Assembly (NCBI GenBank): GCA_947493175.1
Contig: CANLQD010000007.1
Coordinates: 1 to 64,000 of the forward strand
DNA from: an uncultured Flavobacteriaceae bacterium
GTDB taxonomy: Bacteria; Bacteroidota; Bacteroidia; Flavobacteriales; Flavobacteriaceae
DNA length: 64,000 bases
Direction: 5' to 3'
Below the pieces are notes generated by a model. That model worked only from the letters and a program-made list of their open reading frames with translations, ran no database searches and was not told the origin of the DNA. This document shows, piece after piece, positions 16,849 to 26,012 of the stretch (its first letter is position 1; each line of letters starts with the position of its first letter). Both the position numbers and the translations under genes were made by a program.

Positions 16849-18540
16849 ATGCAACTTTCGGAACAGGAAATCGTAAGAAGGGATAAATTGAGTAAGCTTA
16901 GGGAAATGGGAATCAATCCCTATCCCGCTGCACTATACCCAGTTGATTCCACTGCCAATAGCATTAAGGAACATTATGCCGAAGGAAAGAAAGTGGTCTT
17001 GTCAGGACGTTTAATGTCAAGACGTATTCAAGGAAAAGCATCCTTCGCTGAGCTACAAGATAGTACCGGGCGCATTCAGGTTTATTTTAATAGGGATGAA
17101 ATCTGCCCGAACGAGGATAAAACACTTTATAACGAGGTATACAAAAAGCTATTGGATATTGGTGATATCATCGGGGTCGAGGGGGAGCTCTTTACGACCA
17201 AGGTGGGGGAGAAAACCGTAATGGTCAAAGACTTTAGTATGTTGAGCAAGGCTTTGCGACCATTACCCTTGCCGAAAAAAGACGCGGAGGGGAATGTCTA
17301 CGACGAGTTTAATGACCCAGAGCTGCGGTACCGCCAGCGCTATGTAGATTTGGTGGTGAATCCACATGTGAAAGAAACCTTTGTAAAACGCACCAAGATA
17401 ACCAACAGTATTCGGGAGTTCTATAACGACCGTGGCTATTTGGAAGTAGAAACACCCATTCTGCAACCGATTCCCGGAGGGGCGGCTGCACGCCCATTTC
17501 TAACGCACCATAACGCACTGAACATTCCCCTATATTTACGAATTGCCAACGAATTGTATCTAAAACGATTGATAGTAGGCGGGTTCGATGGGGTATACGA
17601 ATTCTCAAAAGATTTCCGGAACGAAGGTATGGACCGCACCCACAACCCGGAATTTACCGTCATGGAACTCTATGTGGCTTACAAAGATTACAATTGGATG
17701 ATGGATACCACGGAGCAACTCTTGGAAAAAGTGGCCGTTGATGCCACTGGAAGCTCCAAAGTAACCGTCGGTGATCATGAAATTGAATTCAAGGCCCCTT
17801 ATCCCCGTGTTCCCATTCTGGAAGCTATTAAAATCCATACCGGAATCGATGTTGCCGGTATGAAGGAGGAACAACTTCGGGATGCTGCCAAAAACCTTGG
17901 ACTGGAGGTCGATGAAACCATGGGCGTTGGAAAATTGATCGATGAGATTTTCGGGGAGAAGTGCGAGCACCATTACGTACAACCGACCTTTATCATCGAC
18001 TACCCAAAAGAGATGAGTCCCTTGACCAAAGAACATCGTACCAATCCTGCCCTGACCGAACGTTTCGAGTTGATGGTGAACGGAAAGGAATTGGCCAACG
18101 CCTATTCAGAATTGAACGACCCCATTGATCAGCGCGAACGTTTCGAGGATCAATTACGTCTTTCAGAAAAAGGAGATGATGAGGCCATGTTCATCGATCA
18201 GGACTTTTTACGGGCTTTGGAATACGGCATGCCCCCAACCTCGGGCATCGGAATCGGTATTGATCGCTTGGTGATGTTATTGACCAACAACTCGTCGATA
18301 CAGGAGGTATTATTCTTTCCACAGATGCGCCCTGAGAAAAAGCAAGTGGAGTTGAGCGAGGAGGAAAAAATCATCGTGAACCTGTTGAAGCCTACTGGTA
18401 GCATGGCCCTCAATGAACTGAAATCCCAAGCCGGCCTTAGTGGTAAGAAATGGGATAAGTCGATGAAGGCGCTTTCGAAAGTCGAAATGGTGAAAGTAAC
18501 GGTCGAGGGCGATATCAAGACCGTAAGCCTTAAGGGGTAG
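16849..18540 (+). CDS. lysS: Lysyl-tRNA synthetase, class II
   Basis: It charges tRNA-Lys with lysine. From the ATG at 16849 the product has 563 residues: an anticodon-binding OB domain (about 45-135, VLSGRLMSRRIQGKASFAELQDSTGRIQVYFN) and a class II core. Motif 2 is visible as FRNEGMDRTHNPEFTVMELY and motif 3 as GIGIGIDRLVMLL. About 65 extra C-terminal residues (SEEEKIIVNLLKPTGSMALNELKSQAG) form a winged-helix-like tail, seen in Bacteroidota LysS. An upstream ATG at 16795 would add 18 residues that overlap the promoter core, so it was rejected. Confidence 0.97.
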   Translation: MQLSEQEIVRRDKLSKLREMGINPYPAALYPVDSTANSIKEHYAEGKKVVLSGRLMSRRIQGKASFAELQDSTGRIQVYFNRDEICPNEDKTLYNEVYKKLLDIGDIIGVEGELFTTKVGEKTVMVKDFSMLSKALRPLPLPKKDAEGNVYDEFNDPELRYRQRYVDLVVNPHVKETFVKRTKITNSIREFYNDRGYLEVETPILQPIPGGAAARPFLTHHNALNIPLYLRIANELYLKRLIVGGFDGVYEFSKDFRNEGMDRTHNPEFTVMELYVAYKDYNWMMDTTEQLLEKVAVDATGSSKVTVGDHEIEFKAPYPRVPILEAIKIHTGIDVAGMKEEQLRDAAKNLGLEVDETMGVGKLIDEIFGEKCEHHYVQPTFIIDYPKEMSPLTKEHRTNPALTERFELMVNGKELANAYSELNDPIDQRERFEDQLRLSEKGDDEAMFIDQDFLRALEYGMPPTSGIGIGIDRLVMLLTNNSSIQEVLFFPQMRPEKKQVELSEEEKIIVNLLKPTGSMALNELKSQAGLSGKKWDKSMKALSKVEMVKVTVEGDIKTVSLKG

Positions 18541-18657
18541 TTCTTTCCCTTGTTCATTCTGTAAAGACTGCGGTTACATTATTTTCTGTGACGATTTTCC
18601 TCTTGAAATTGCTTATCTTTAGGATTGCCCGCTTATAAAACAAGCGACCCATCTACC

Positions 18658-21390
18658 ATGAAGAAAAAAGCGCTCACCGGTATCTTAGCACTCGTCCTAG
18701 TGGCTATGGGCATACTGCTATGGTGGATGCTGCCTGCTTCCGAAAAAGTAGATTTCAGCACCCAGATCAAACCCATTCTTAACAACAAATGTATCAGTTG
18801 CCATGGTGGGGTGAAGAAAAACGCCGGCTTTAGCCTGTTGTTCGAGGAAGAAGCCTTTGCCGCTACCAAATCTGGAAAACCGGCCATCGTTCGTGGGAAC
18901 GCTTCCAAAAGCGAACTCATTAGGCGTTTACATGAAGACGATCCCGAACTACGCATGCCCTATCAAAAACCAAAACTCTCTGAAGAAGAAATCGATTTGT
19001 TGACCCAATGGATCGATCAAGGAGCCGAATGGGGCGAACATTGGGCCTACACCCTTCCTGAAGAAGTGCCGGTACCGCAACCTTCCCAAGAGGCAGGGTT
19101 TTTACCGAACACCAACAGCTTTGTACAAAACGATATCGATCCTTTTATTCTGGCCCGTTTGGAAGAACATCAATTGGCTCCTAACAACGAAGCAGCACCG
19201 AATATCTTGGCCAGAAGATTGGCATTGGACCTTACAGGACTTCCCCCCGAACAATCTCTTTTTGACCGCTTTAGTTCAGGTAAACTTTCGTACGAAAAGT
19301 ACATAGATTCATTGTTGGCCAGATCTTCCTACGGAGAAAAATGGGCTAGTTGGTGGCTAGATCTGGCACGTTATGCGGATACAAAGGGCTATGAACGGGA
19401 TGCCGGTCGCTCTATGTGGCAGTACCGGGATTGGGTCATTCGAGCCTTGAACGACGACCTTCCATTTGATCAGTTTACATTGCAGCAATTAGCGGGAGAT
19501 CTGTTGCCCGATCCAACAATCGACCAATTGATCGCCACTGCCTTTCATCGAAACACCATGAACAATGATGAAGGGGGCACCGAGGACGAAGAGTTCCGAA
19601 CCGCTTCGGTCATGGACCGGGTCAATACCACCTTCGAAGTTTGGCAAAGTACTACTATGGGTTGCGTACAATGCCACAGCCATCCCTATGATCCTTTTAA
19701 GCACAAGGAGTACTATAAGCTCATGGCATTTTTTAACAATACTAGGGATGAGGATACCTGGAACGAAGATCCCAACCTCTACTTTTACAATAGTTCGGAG
19801 AACGCAAAAGTTGAGCGGGTCAAGAAATGGGTAGCAACCTATGGCACTCCAGAATTGGCAAGCCAATACGCCAACTTTCTCACTTTTAAAGAACCTGTGT
19901 ATCAAGCACATCTTAGTGAAAACTTCGTGAACGGCGAATTGGCCGATACCAAATGGCTTGCCCTGTGGGACGATGGTTCCTGCAACCTTAACAACATTCA
20001 GACCCATGGAGCCACTGCACTCTACCTTCACTACCGATCCCGCATCAATGGCACCACAATGACCATTAAACAGGACAATGCAGAAGGAGAAGTGTTGGCC
20101 AATTTTACCATCAATAAAACCGACGGAAATATCATCCGAAAGATTCCCTTTAAAAAGGTTACGGGCAAGGTACATCTATATATCGAAGCCAATAACGACC
20201 AGATTCCGCCCGAGACATCGACCAGTGCCATCACCTGGTTTGCCTTTCTACCCGATTTACCGGGAAAGAGGCAATCCGGATATCATGCAATCGAAAGGGA
20301 TTTTTTGGAATTATTGAATGTAAAGGCGTCTACCCTGCCCATTATGGTCGAAAATCCGTCTTACATGAAGCGTACCACCCAGCTTTTCGAACGAGGGAAT
20401 TGGCTGTTAAAAACGGATACGGTACACCCAAAAACACCTGGAGTCTTGAACTCTTGGCAGGAAACATGGCCCACAGACCGCATGGGGTTGGCCCAATGGA
20501 TGGTCGACAAAAAGAATCCGTTAACGGCCAGAACGCTTGTGAACCGCGTGTGGCATCAGCTCTTTGGAAGGGGGTTGGTCGCCACCATTGAAGATATGGG
20601 TACACAATCAGATCCACCTTCACACCCTGCCCTACTCGATTGGTTGGCATTGCGTTTTATGAACGAACACGCATGGAGCCTCAAGTCGCTCATCAAAGAA
20701 ATTGTGCTATCGGGCACCTATCGACAAGCATCTATAAGCACTCCCAATCTCTTTGAAAAAGACCCTGAAAATAAATGGTATGCAAGAGCACCGCGTTTGC
20801 GATTGAGTGCAGAACAGATACGAGATCAAGCCTTGGCCATCTCCGGTATTTTGAGTACCAAGAAATATGGCCCGGGCGTTATGCCGCCCCAACCAGAGGG
20901 GGTTTGGCAAACCGTTTACAACAATGAGCAATGGGTGGAAAGCAAGGGGGAAGATAAGCATCGGCGAGCTATCTATACCTACTTAAAACGTACCAGTCCG
21001 TACCCTTCATTTCTCACTTTTGATGCAGGAAGTCGGGAGGTCTGTACAGTGCGAAGAACAGTGACCAATACCCCTTTACAGGCCTTGGTTACCTTAAACG
21101 ACCCGGTATATTTAGAAGCGGCTTACCATTTGGCCAAATCGGTTCATGGCAAAGAAACGCAACTAGCCATTTCGGAAGCGTATGAAAAGGCTATTTATAA
21201 AAAAATTACACCCCAAAAGTTAGCTGCCCTCCAAGATTTGTACAATACCTCTTTTGCAAGATTTGAAAACGATGAAAAGACCGTTAAAGAGTTCTTGGTT
21301 TTCGAAGAACAGGCCAGTGCCACATTGGCCGCCCTGACCACGGTCACCAATGCCATTATGAATCTGGATGAATTTTTGAACAAAACCTAA
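18658..21390 (+). CDS. PSD1 protein with planctomycete-type cytochrome c domain
   Basis: The 910-residue product has an N-terminal membrane anchor (about 7-26) and a cytochrome-c-like segment with the haem motif CISCH at residues 45-49. DUF1549 (about 150-360) and DUF1553 (about 600-870) regions follow. This is the PSC1-PSD1 architecture widespread in Planctomycetota and also in marine Bacteroidota, exported and without a proven reaction. It is thought to act on polysaccharides or other extracellular substrates, often near sulfatases. The chosen ATG removes 11 leading residues. The DUF1501 gene follows after 69 bp, which is the usual gene pair. Confidence 0.9.
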   Translation: MKKKALTGILALVLVAMGILLWWMLPASEKVDFSTQIKPILNNKCISCHGGVKKNAGFSLLFEEEAFAATKSGKPAIVRGNASKSELIRRLHEDDPELRMPYQKPKLSEEEIDLLTQWIDQGAEWGEHWAYTLPEEVPVPQPSQEAGFLPNTNSFVQNDIDPFILARLEEHQLAPNNEAAPNILARRLALDLTGLPPEQSLFDRFSSGKLSYEKYIDSLLARSSYGEKWASWWLDLARYADTKGYERDAGRSMWQYRDWVIRALNDDLPFDQFTLQQLAGDLLPDPTIDQLIATAFHRNTMNNDEGGTEDEEFRTASVMDRVNTTFEVWQSTTMGCVQCHSHPYDPFKHKEYYKLMAFFNNTRDEDTWNEDPNLYFYNSSENAKVERVKKWVATYGTPELASQYANFLTFKEPVYQAHLSENFVNGELADTKWLALWDDGSCNLNNIQTHGATALYLHYRSRINGTTMTIKQDNAEGEVLANFTINKTDGNIIRKIPFKKVTGKVHLYIEANNDQIPPETSTSAITWFAFLPDLPGKRQSGYHAIERDFLELLNVKASTLPIMVENPSYMKRTTQLFERGNWLLKTDTVHPKTPGVLNSWQETWPTDRMGLAQWMVDKKNPLTARTLVNRVWHQLFGRGLVATIEDMGTQSDPPSHPALLDWLALRFMNEHAWSLKSLIKEIVLSGTYRQASISTPNLFEKDPENKWYARAPRLRLSAEQIRDQALAISGILSTKKYGPGVMPPQPEGVWQTVYNNEQWVESKGEDKHRRAIYTYLKRTSPYPSFLTFDAGSREVCTVRRTVTNTPLQALVTLNDPVYLEAAYHLAKSVHGKETQLAISEAYEKAIYKKITPQKLAALQDLYNTSFARFENDEKTVKEFLVFEEQASATLAALTTVTNAIMNLDEFLNKT

Positions 21391-21459
21391 TCGGTATGCG
21401 TGCATCGAGCATGAAGAATTAATGAAAAAACTAGCGTATAGCGCAAAGAAAAACGAAGG

Positions 21460-22968
21460 GTGAAAGACAAGCTAGACAAGTTAGTATATGAAAAAGTGCG
21501 GAGAGAACTCGAAGCACAGACCCGAAGGCACTTCATAAAACAGTGCGCAACGGGTATGGGTAGCCTCGCCCTTGGCTCTTTATATCTGGGATGCGGCTTT
21601 CCCAAAAAGAAAGAAGAAAAGCAAACAGGGTTTTCGGAACGCGATTTGAACCCTTTGGCTACGATGGCACCTCCGTTCGCCCCCAAGGTCAAAAACGTTA
21701 TTTTTCTTCACATGGCAGGGGCCCCCTCCCAGTTGGAAATGTTCGACTACAAACCCGAACTTTTGAAATTGCATGACCAGGACTGTCCACAATCGCTTTT
21801 AGAGGGAAAAAAATTCGCCTTCATCAGAGGCACTCCCAAACTACTGGGGCCCCAAGCCAATTTCAGGCAAGTGGGCGAAGCGGGCAATTGGGTGTCCGAT
21901 AACCTGCCTCATTTTAAACAAGTAATCGACGAGGTAGCTTTTTTAAAGGCGGTGCATACCGATCAATTCAACCATGGTCCCGCACAGCTGTTGATGCATA
22001 CCGGAAGTCCCCGATTGGGAAGGCCTAGTCTAGGCTCTTGGGTCACGTACGGATTGGGTTCCGAAAACCAAAACCTACCAGGCTTTGTAGTGTTGACCTC
22101 GGGCGGAAAAGTACCCAGTGCCGGGAAAAGTGTTTGGGGAAGCGGTTTCTTACCTTCCGTTTATCAAGGGGTACAATGCCGTTCACAAGGAGATCCAGTG
22201 CTGTATATCGAAGACCCCAAAGGAATGTCTCGAGACCTAAAAAAAAGCACCATCGACGCTATCAACACCATTAATAAGGCAGAGTATGCTACATATGCCG
22301 ATCCCGAGATTTTGGCCCGTATCAATCAATACGAGATGGCCTATCGCATGCAGATTGCGGTACCTGAAGTAATGAACATCAACAACGAACCAGCACATAT
22401 CAAGGAGCTATATGGAATAGTTCCGGGGAAGGAATCATTTGCCAACAACTGTCTTTTGGCCCGTAAACTGGTAGAACAAGGGGTACGTTTCGTACAACTG
22501 TACGATTGGGGCTGGGATGCCCATGGCACCGCTAAGGAAACCTCGGTCGACATTGGCCTTCAGGGCAAATGCCAAGAAATCGACCGCCCTATGAGCGCCT
22601 TGTTGCTCGACCTAAAACAACGTGGTCTTCTAGAAGAAACCCTAGTGGTATGGGGGGGTGAATTTGGACGAACCCCGATGCAGGAAAACCGGGAAGGAAA
22701 AACCCAAAGCTATAAAGGACGCGACCACCACGGTGATGCCTTTACCATGTGGATGGCCGGGGGTGGTATTCGAAAAGGAGCTTCGCACGGTCGTACCGAC
22801 GATATCGGCTTTTCAGGAGTTGACGGCCGTGTATCTGTGTATGATGTGAATGCTACCATTTTACATTTACTAGGTTTTGACCATGAGCAGTTTACTTTTC
22901 AATTTCAGGGCAGGCCGTTTCGACTCACCGATGTCGAGGGCGAAGTGATCCACGAAATACTTGCATGA
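21460..22968 (+). CDS. DUF1501 protein, Tat-type signal
   Basis: The 502-residue product starts at a GTG (21460). Residues 22-46 (TRRHFIKQCATGMGSLALGS) form a twin-arginine-like signal with Arg-Arg, hydrophobic core and a Cys a little later, suggesting export in folded form and possible lipidation. DUF1501 proteins have a sulfatase/alkaline-phosphatase-like fold. Typical blocks seen are FLHMAGAPSQLEMFDYKP, QLYDWGWDAHG and VVWGGEFGRTPMQENREGK. It is encoded 69 bp downstream of the PSD1 protein, its usual partner. Confidence 0.85.
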   Translation: MKDKLDKLVYEKVRRELEAQTRRHFIKQCATGMGSLALGSLYLGCGFPKKKEEKQTGFSERDLNPLATMAPPFAPKVKNVIFLHMAGAPSQLEMFDYKPELLKLHDQDCPQSLLEGKKFAFIRGTPKLLGPQANFRQVGEAGNWVSDNLPHFKQVIDEVAFLKAVHTDQFNHGPAQLLMHTGSPRLGRPSLGSWVTYGLGSENQNLPGFVVLTSGGKVPSAGKSVWGSGFLPSVYQGVQCRSQGDPVLYIEDPKGMSRDLKKSTIDAINTINKAEYATYADPEILARINQYEMAYRMQIAVPEVMNINNEPAHIKELYGIVPGKESFANNCLLARKLVEQGVRFVQLYDWGWDAHGTAKETSVDIGLQGKCQEIDRPMSALLLDLKQRGLLEETLVVWGGEFGRTPMQENREGKTQSYKGRDHHGDAFTMWMAGGGIRKGASHGRTDDIGFSGVDGRVSVYDVNATILHLLGFDHEQFTFQFQGRPFRLTDVEGEVIHEILA

Positions 22969-23147
22969 CCGGAACTCCTACAAATGGAAATCTCCGCATC
23001 ACCATCCCCGTATTTTAAATTTTTCAAACCAAAAGAAATAGCCTAGTTTAGGGGCAGGAAATGAACTACCTCCATGCGACCATTCGCGGCATTAGATTCA
23101 AAATTCGATACGAACATCGGAATATTAAACCCTAAACGATTACAATA

Positions 23148-24578
23148 ATGCATATCAGCAGAAAACTGGGTCTTTTTTTGGGGCCACTTTTGTTTCTTAT
23201 AGGTAGCAACCTTCCTTTTGAACTGATTTCGGAACAGGGCGACCAAGTGATCGCTATAGCCCTATGGATGGTCATTTGGTGGATAACCGAAGCAGTGTCC
23301 ATATCGGTGACCGCCTTATTACCCTTATTACTTTTCCCGTTGTTGAAAATCATGCCCATTGGGGATGTGGGTGCCAACTATGGTAGTCCCATCGTATTCC
23401 TCTTCTTTGGTGGGTTTGTATTGGCCCTTGCTCTTGAAAAAGTGAACCTTCACAAACGCATTGCGCTGAATATTATCAAGATAACCGGTACTACGCCGAA
23501 CAAAGTGGTATTGGGTTTTATGATTGCGACCGCTTCTTTAAGCATGTGGATCAGCAATACGGCCAGTACGGTGGTGATGTTGCCCATTGCCATGTCGGTC
23601 ATTGGGCTGCTGATCAATGATGCGGACGGTTTTACGAAAAGCGACCAAAATTTTGCTTTGAGTGTTATGTTGGGGATTGCTTTTTCGGCGAATGCGGGTG
23701 GTATCGCAACCGTAATCGGTACCCCGCCCAATTCGGTCATGATCGGTCTGCTGGAAAACGAATACAATATTCAAATTTCCTTTTTAAAATGGATGGTCAT
23801 AGGCCTCCCCTTCTCTATTGTCATGATCAGTATTAGTTATTTGGTCTTGGTCAAATGGATGTTTCCCAATCGCCATCTAAAATTCAGCGCCTCTAAAGAG
23901 GTGATCCAGGTCGAATTGGCGAAATTAGGCCCTATGAGCGGAAAGGAAAAAATGGTTTTGGCCATTTTTGGTGTTACTGTTTTTTTGTGGATTTTTCGAA
24001 CGGTCATCAATGAGGTATTCCCAGGATTGAAGCTGAATGATACCATGATCAGTATTTTTGCAGCCATTGCGTTGTTTGCCATCCCGTATAATCTTAAAAA
24101 GGGGGATTTCATTATTCAATGGAACGATACTTCCAAATTGGCCTGGGGTATTCTAATCTTGTTTGGCGGAGGATTGGCCTTGGCCAAAGGGATGTCTGTA
24201 AGTGGCATTGTCGATGTGGTGGCGACTGCCATCGCTTCTAGCGACATCAGTATTCTTTTTACGGCCACTTTATTGATATTTCTGATGCTTTTTATGACCG
24301 AATTAATGAGCAATGTGGCGTTGGTAGCCGTTTTGGCACCGGTTGTTGCCGGTATCGCCATCGGGTTAGAACTGCCCATATTGTATCTATTGATTCCCGT
24401 AACTATTGCCAGTAGTTGTGCCTTTATGCTTCCGATGGCCACCCCCCCCAACGCCATCGTTTTCGCCAGTGGTTACGTAAAAGTACATGAAATGGCTCGG
24501 GTCGGGATTGTTTTAAACCTCATCGCGGTAGCACTCTTGGTCGTGCTCTTTCAATTTGTAATCCCTATGGTCTTTTAA
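23148..24578 (+). CDS. DASS/SLC13-type anion symporter
   Basis: This is a 476-residue multi-helix membrane protein (about 11-13 helices). The hallmark motif SMWISNTASTVVMLPIA is at about residues 129-145, and a second hairpin has ATPPNAIVFASGYVKV near the end (GTPPNSVMIG in the first half). These match the divalent anion:sodium symporter family (dicarboxylates, phosphate or sulfate). The actual substrate cannot be told from the sequence. It follows the DUF1501 gene with 179 bp between, so it may be separately transcribed. Confidence 0.85.
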   Translation: MHISRKLGLFLGPLLFLIGSNLPFELISEQGDQVIAIALWMVIWWITEAVSISVTALLPLLLFPLLKIMPIGDVGANYGSPIVFLFFGGFVLALALEKVNLHKRIALNIIKITGTTPNKVVLGFMIATASLSMWISNTASTVVMLPIAMSVIGLLINDADGFTKSDQNFALSVMLGIAFSANAGGIATVIGTPPNSVMIGLLENEYNIQISFLKWMVIGLPFSIVMISISYLVLVKWMFPNRHLKFSASKEVIQVELAKLGPMSGKEKMVLAIFGVTVFLWIFRTVINEVFPGLKLNDTMISIFAAIALFAIPYNLKKGDFIIQWNDTSKLAWGILILFGGGLALAKGMSVSGIVDVVATAIASSDISILFTATLLIFLMLFMTELMSNVALVAVLAPVVAGIAIGLELPILYLLIPVTIASSCAFMLPMATPPNAIVFASGYVKVHEMARVGIVLNLIAVALLVVLFQFVIPMVF

Positions 24579-24787
24579 GCCCGGCTTAAGCTTTGGAAAA
24601 TCTATTCTGAGCTGAAATTCCTGCAAAATCAGTCGCTAGACCGTCTTTTTGAACTTCACCGTAGCGATGCTATGCTGAAACTCGGAAAAGCTGTAATTCC
24701 ATTCATGATAACGTAGAACCGGTTAAATGCAAAAACCCCCATGCGTACACAGAGGTCTTGCTTTTGTGCTTCAGGAAAAAATAATCG
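24579..24787. other. Intergenic region
   Basis: About 210 bp between convergent genes. No gene or clear terminator was recognised. Confidence 0.4.
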
Positions 24788-25093
24788 CTACTTCCCCTCA
24801 TAAGGGTCGAACCCCTCGGGCAAATACTTCTTGGTATCGAAGTCTACCTCAAAATCGTCTCTTGGGTCAATGAAATTCATGCTTTCAACATCGGTAGGAA
24901 ATGCATAGGCATCAAAACCTTCGGGAAGGTAATCAGCCGTATCAAAACCCAAATCGAATTCGATTTCTTCCTCGACTTCCGTTATACTATTGATGTCAAA
25001 TTCCTCTTTGTCTTTTTTAGGGTCTATTGCCCAAATATTATTCGCCAATAAGAGTCCCAATACGATACTTACTTTTAAATTCTTCTTGTTCAT
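24788..25093 (-). CDS. Small exported acidic protein with YLPEGFDxY repeats
   Basis: The 101-residue product (ATG at 25093, chosen because it opens a signal-like segment MNKKNLKVSIVLGLLLANNIWA) is strongly acidic. Its key feature is the repeated motif YLPEGFD: ADYLPEGFDAYAF and KKYLPEGFDPYEGK, each preceded by FDLGFD/FEVDFD. The motif looks like a short structural repeat of a surface or periplasmic protein. No enzyme motif exists. An in-frame ATG at 25141 would add 16 residues and was judged less likely. Confidence 0.65.
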   Translation of the reverse strand: MNKKNLKVSIVLGLLLANNIWAIDPKKDKEEFDINSITEVEEEIEFDLGFDTADYLPEGFDAYAFPTDVESMNFIDPRDDFEVDFDTKKYLPEGFDPYEGK

Positions 25094-25657
25094 CACATGT
25101 AGGTTAACAGAACGTGTCTTGAGTTTTTCTTTTACCTGCAACTTTCACATTTTGCACACTAATTTTGTCCTTTCGTCTTAGCGTAGCTAGTGTGCCCGCT
25201 AAAACTATGGCGACACGTGGGTGGCTACGCTGCTCAAAAAAGCCTTCATTGAATCACAAAAGTCGAAAATCTCGGTTCCAAACAACAACTCAAGACAAGT
25301 TCATTGTATGAATGAGTATAACGGCATTTCCTGGTATTATTGCGGTGTCATCCTAGAAGGTGGTTTTTGTAAATCACCGTGTTATTAGGTATTCGCAATT
25401 TTTGTTAACAAAACTGATCAAGTCGACAACATGGCCCAGTTTTTCTTCAGACTGTACTAAAAATAGCCGCAAATTTTTAACACTAAAAACTTAGGGGTGC
25501 TCGTGTTATTTTTTTGTTAAGCAATTAAAGATGAACCGTTTATCGATTTTTTCTTCGTTGCAGCGACTCGATGACCAGCTCAAAAACACCATTTAATACC
25601 ATAAAAGAGATTGATTCTGACGCGCAAAAAAGTGCGTCCTGGGCGCTATCGATTCGT

Positions 25658-25797
25658 AACGCTGGCGGTCGGGCTTAGCTCGGCCGACCATTTTCAATGC
25701 GCACCTTGCTGTACGAAAAACCGAAGAGCAACGAGAACCGGACCCCGACGCTATCGGTCGGGGTCAGCTCAACCATCCATTTTCAATGCGCACTTTG
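25658..25797 (+). repeat. Degenerate 51-bp direct repeat pair
   Basis: Positions 25658-25708 and 25747-25797 align without gaps at roughly 80% identity by eye. A 17-bp exact core (CCATTTTCAATGCGCAC) is at 25688-25704 and 25777-25793. The second copy is followed by an inverted TTGAAAATGG at 25803-25812, so it can fold as a hairpin. The copies are 89 bp apart. The composition is more G/C-rich than the surroundings. Confidence 0.65.
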
Positions 25798-25828
25798 TGC
25801 TTTTGAAAATGGGGTTTCGCTGAAAAAA

Positions 25829-25856
25829 TAAAGCCGTTCTCCCCCGAGAACAGCTT
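25829..25856 (-). terminator. Intrinsic terminator of the metal-ATPase gene (minus strand)
   Basis: On the minus strand AAAGCTGTTCTC pairs with GAGAACGGCTTT across a five-base loop and is followed by TATTTTTT. It lies about 160 bp beyond the stop of the ATPase gene. Confidence 0.7.
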
Positions 25857-26012
25857 TATCCTTGACTAATTCGAAAAATGAGAAATTTTCTACTTATAAG
25901 ACTCTCGAAAAACCGAATTGTTACAAAAAGTGGCCAAATTTGATAAAAAAACTTTGAGTAGCGCTATTCGAGGCAGCGCCATCCGGGAATCATTTGAATC
26001 TAAAAAAGCACT

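Larger units (their letters stand above)
25142..26012. other. Non-coding stretch with degenerate direct repeats
   Basis: 870 bp without a convincing gene. Positions 25142-25560 are mainly A/T-rich with nothing recognisable. Positions 25620-25815 hold a G/C-richer tract with a degenerate 51-bp direct repeat (listed separately). Positions 25829-25856 hold a terminator for the metal ATPase transcript. The 70-aa open frame at 25611 lies wholly in the repeat and is considered spurious. Confidence 0.5.

Noticed and set aside
19489..20175. 228-codon antisense frame inside the PSD1 gene
   Set aside because: It is a shadow of strong coding bias on the other strand.
25102..25108. GTTAACC on the minus strand before the YLPEGFD gene
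   Set aside because: No CATTAA-like element lies 15-16 bp downstream, and the distance to the ATG is too short.
25611..25823. 70-codon frame in the repeat region
   Set aside because: Its content derives entirely from the direct repeat.
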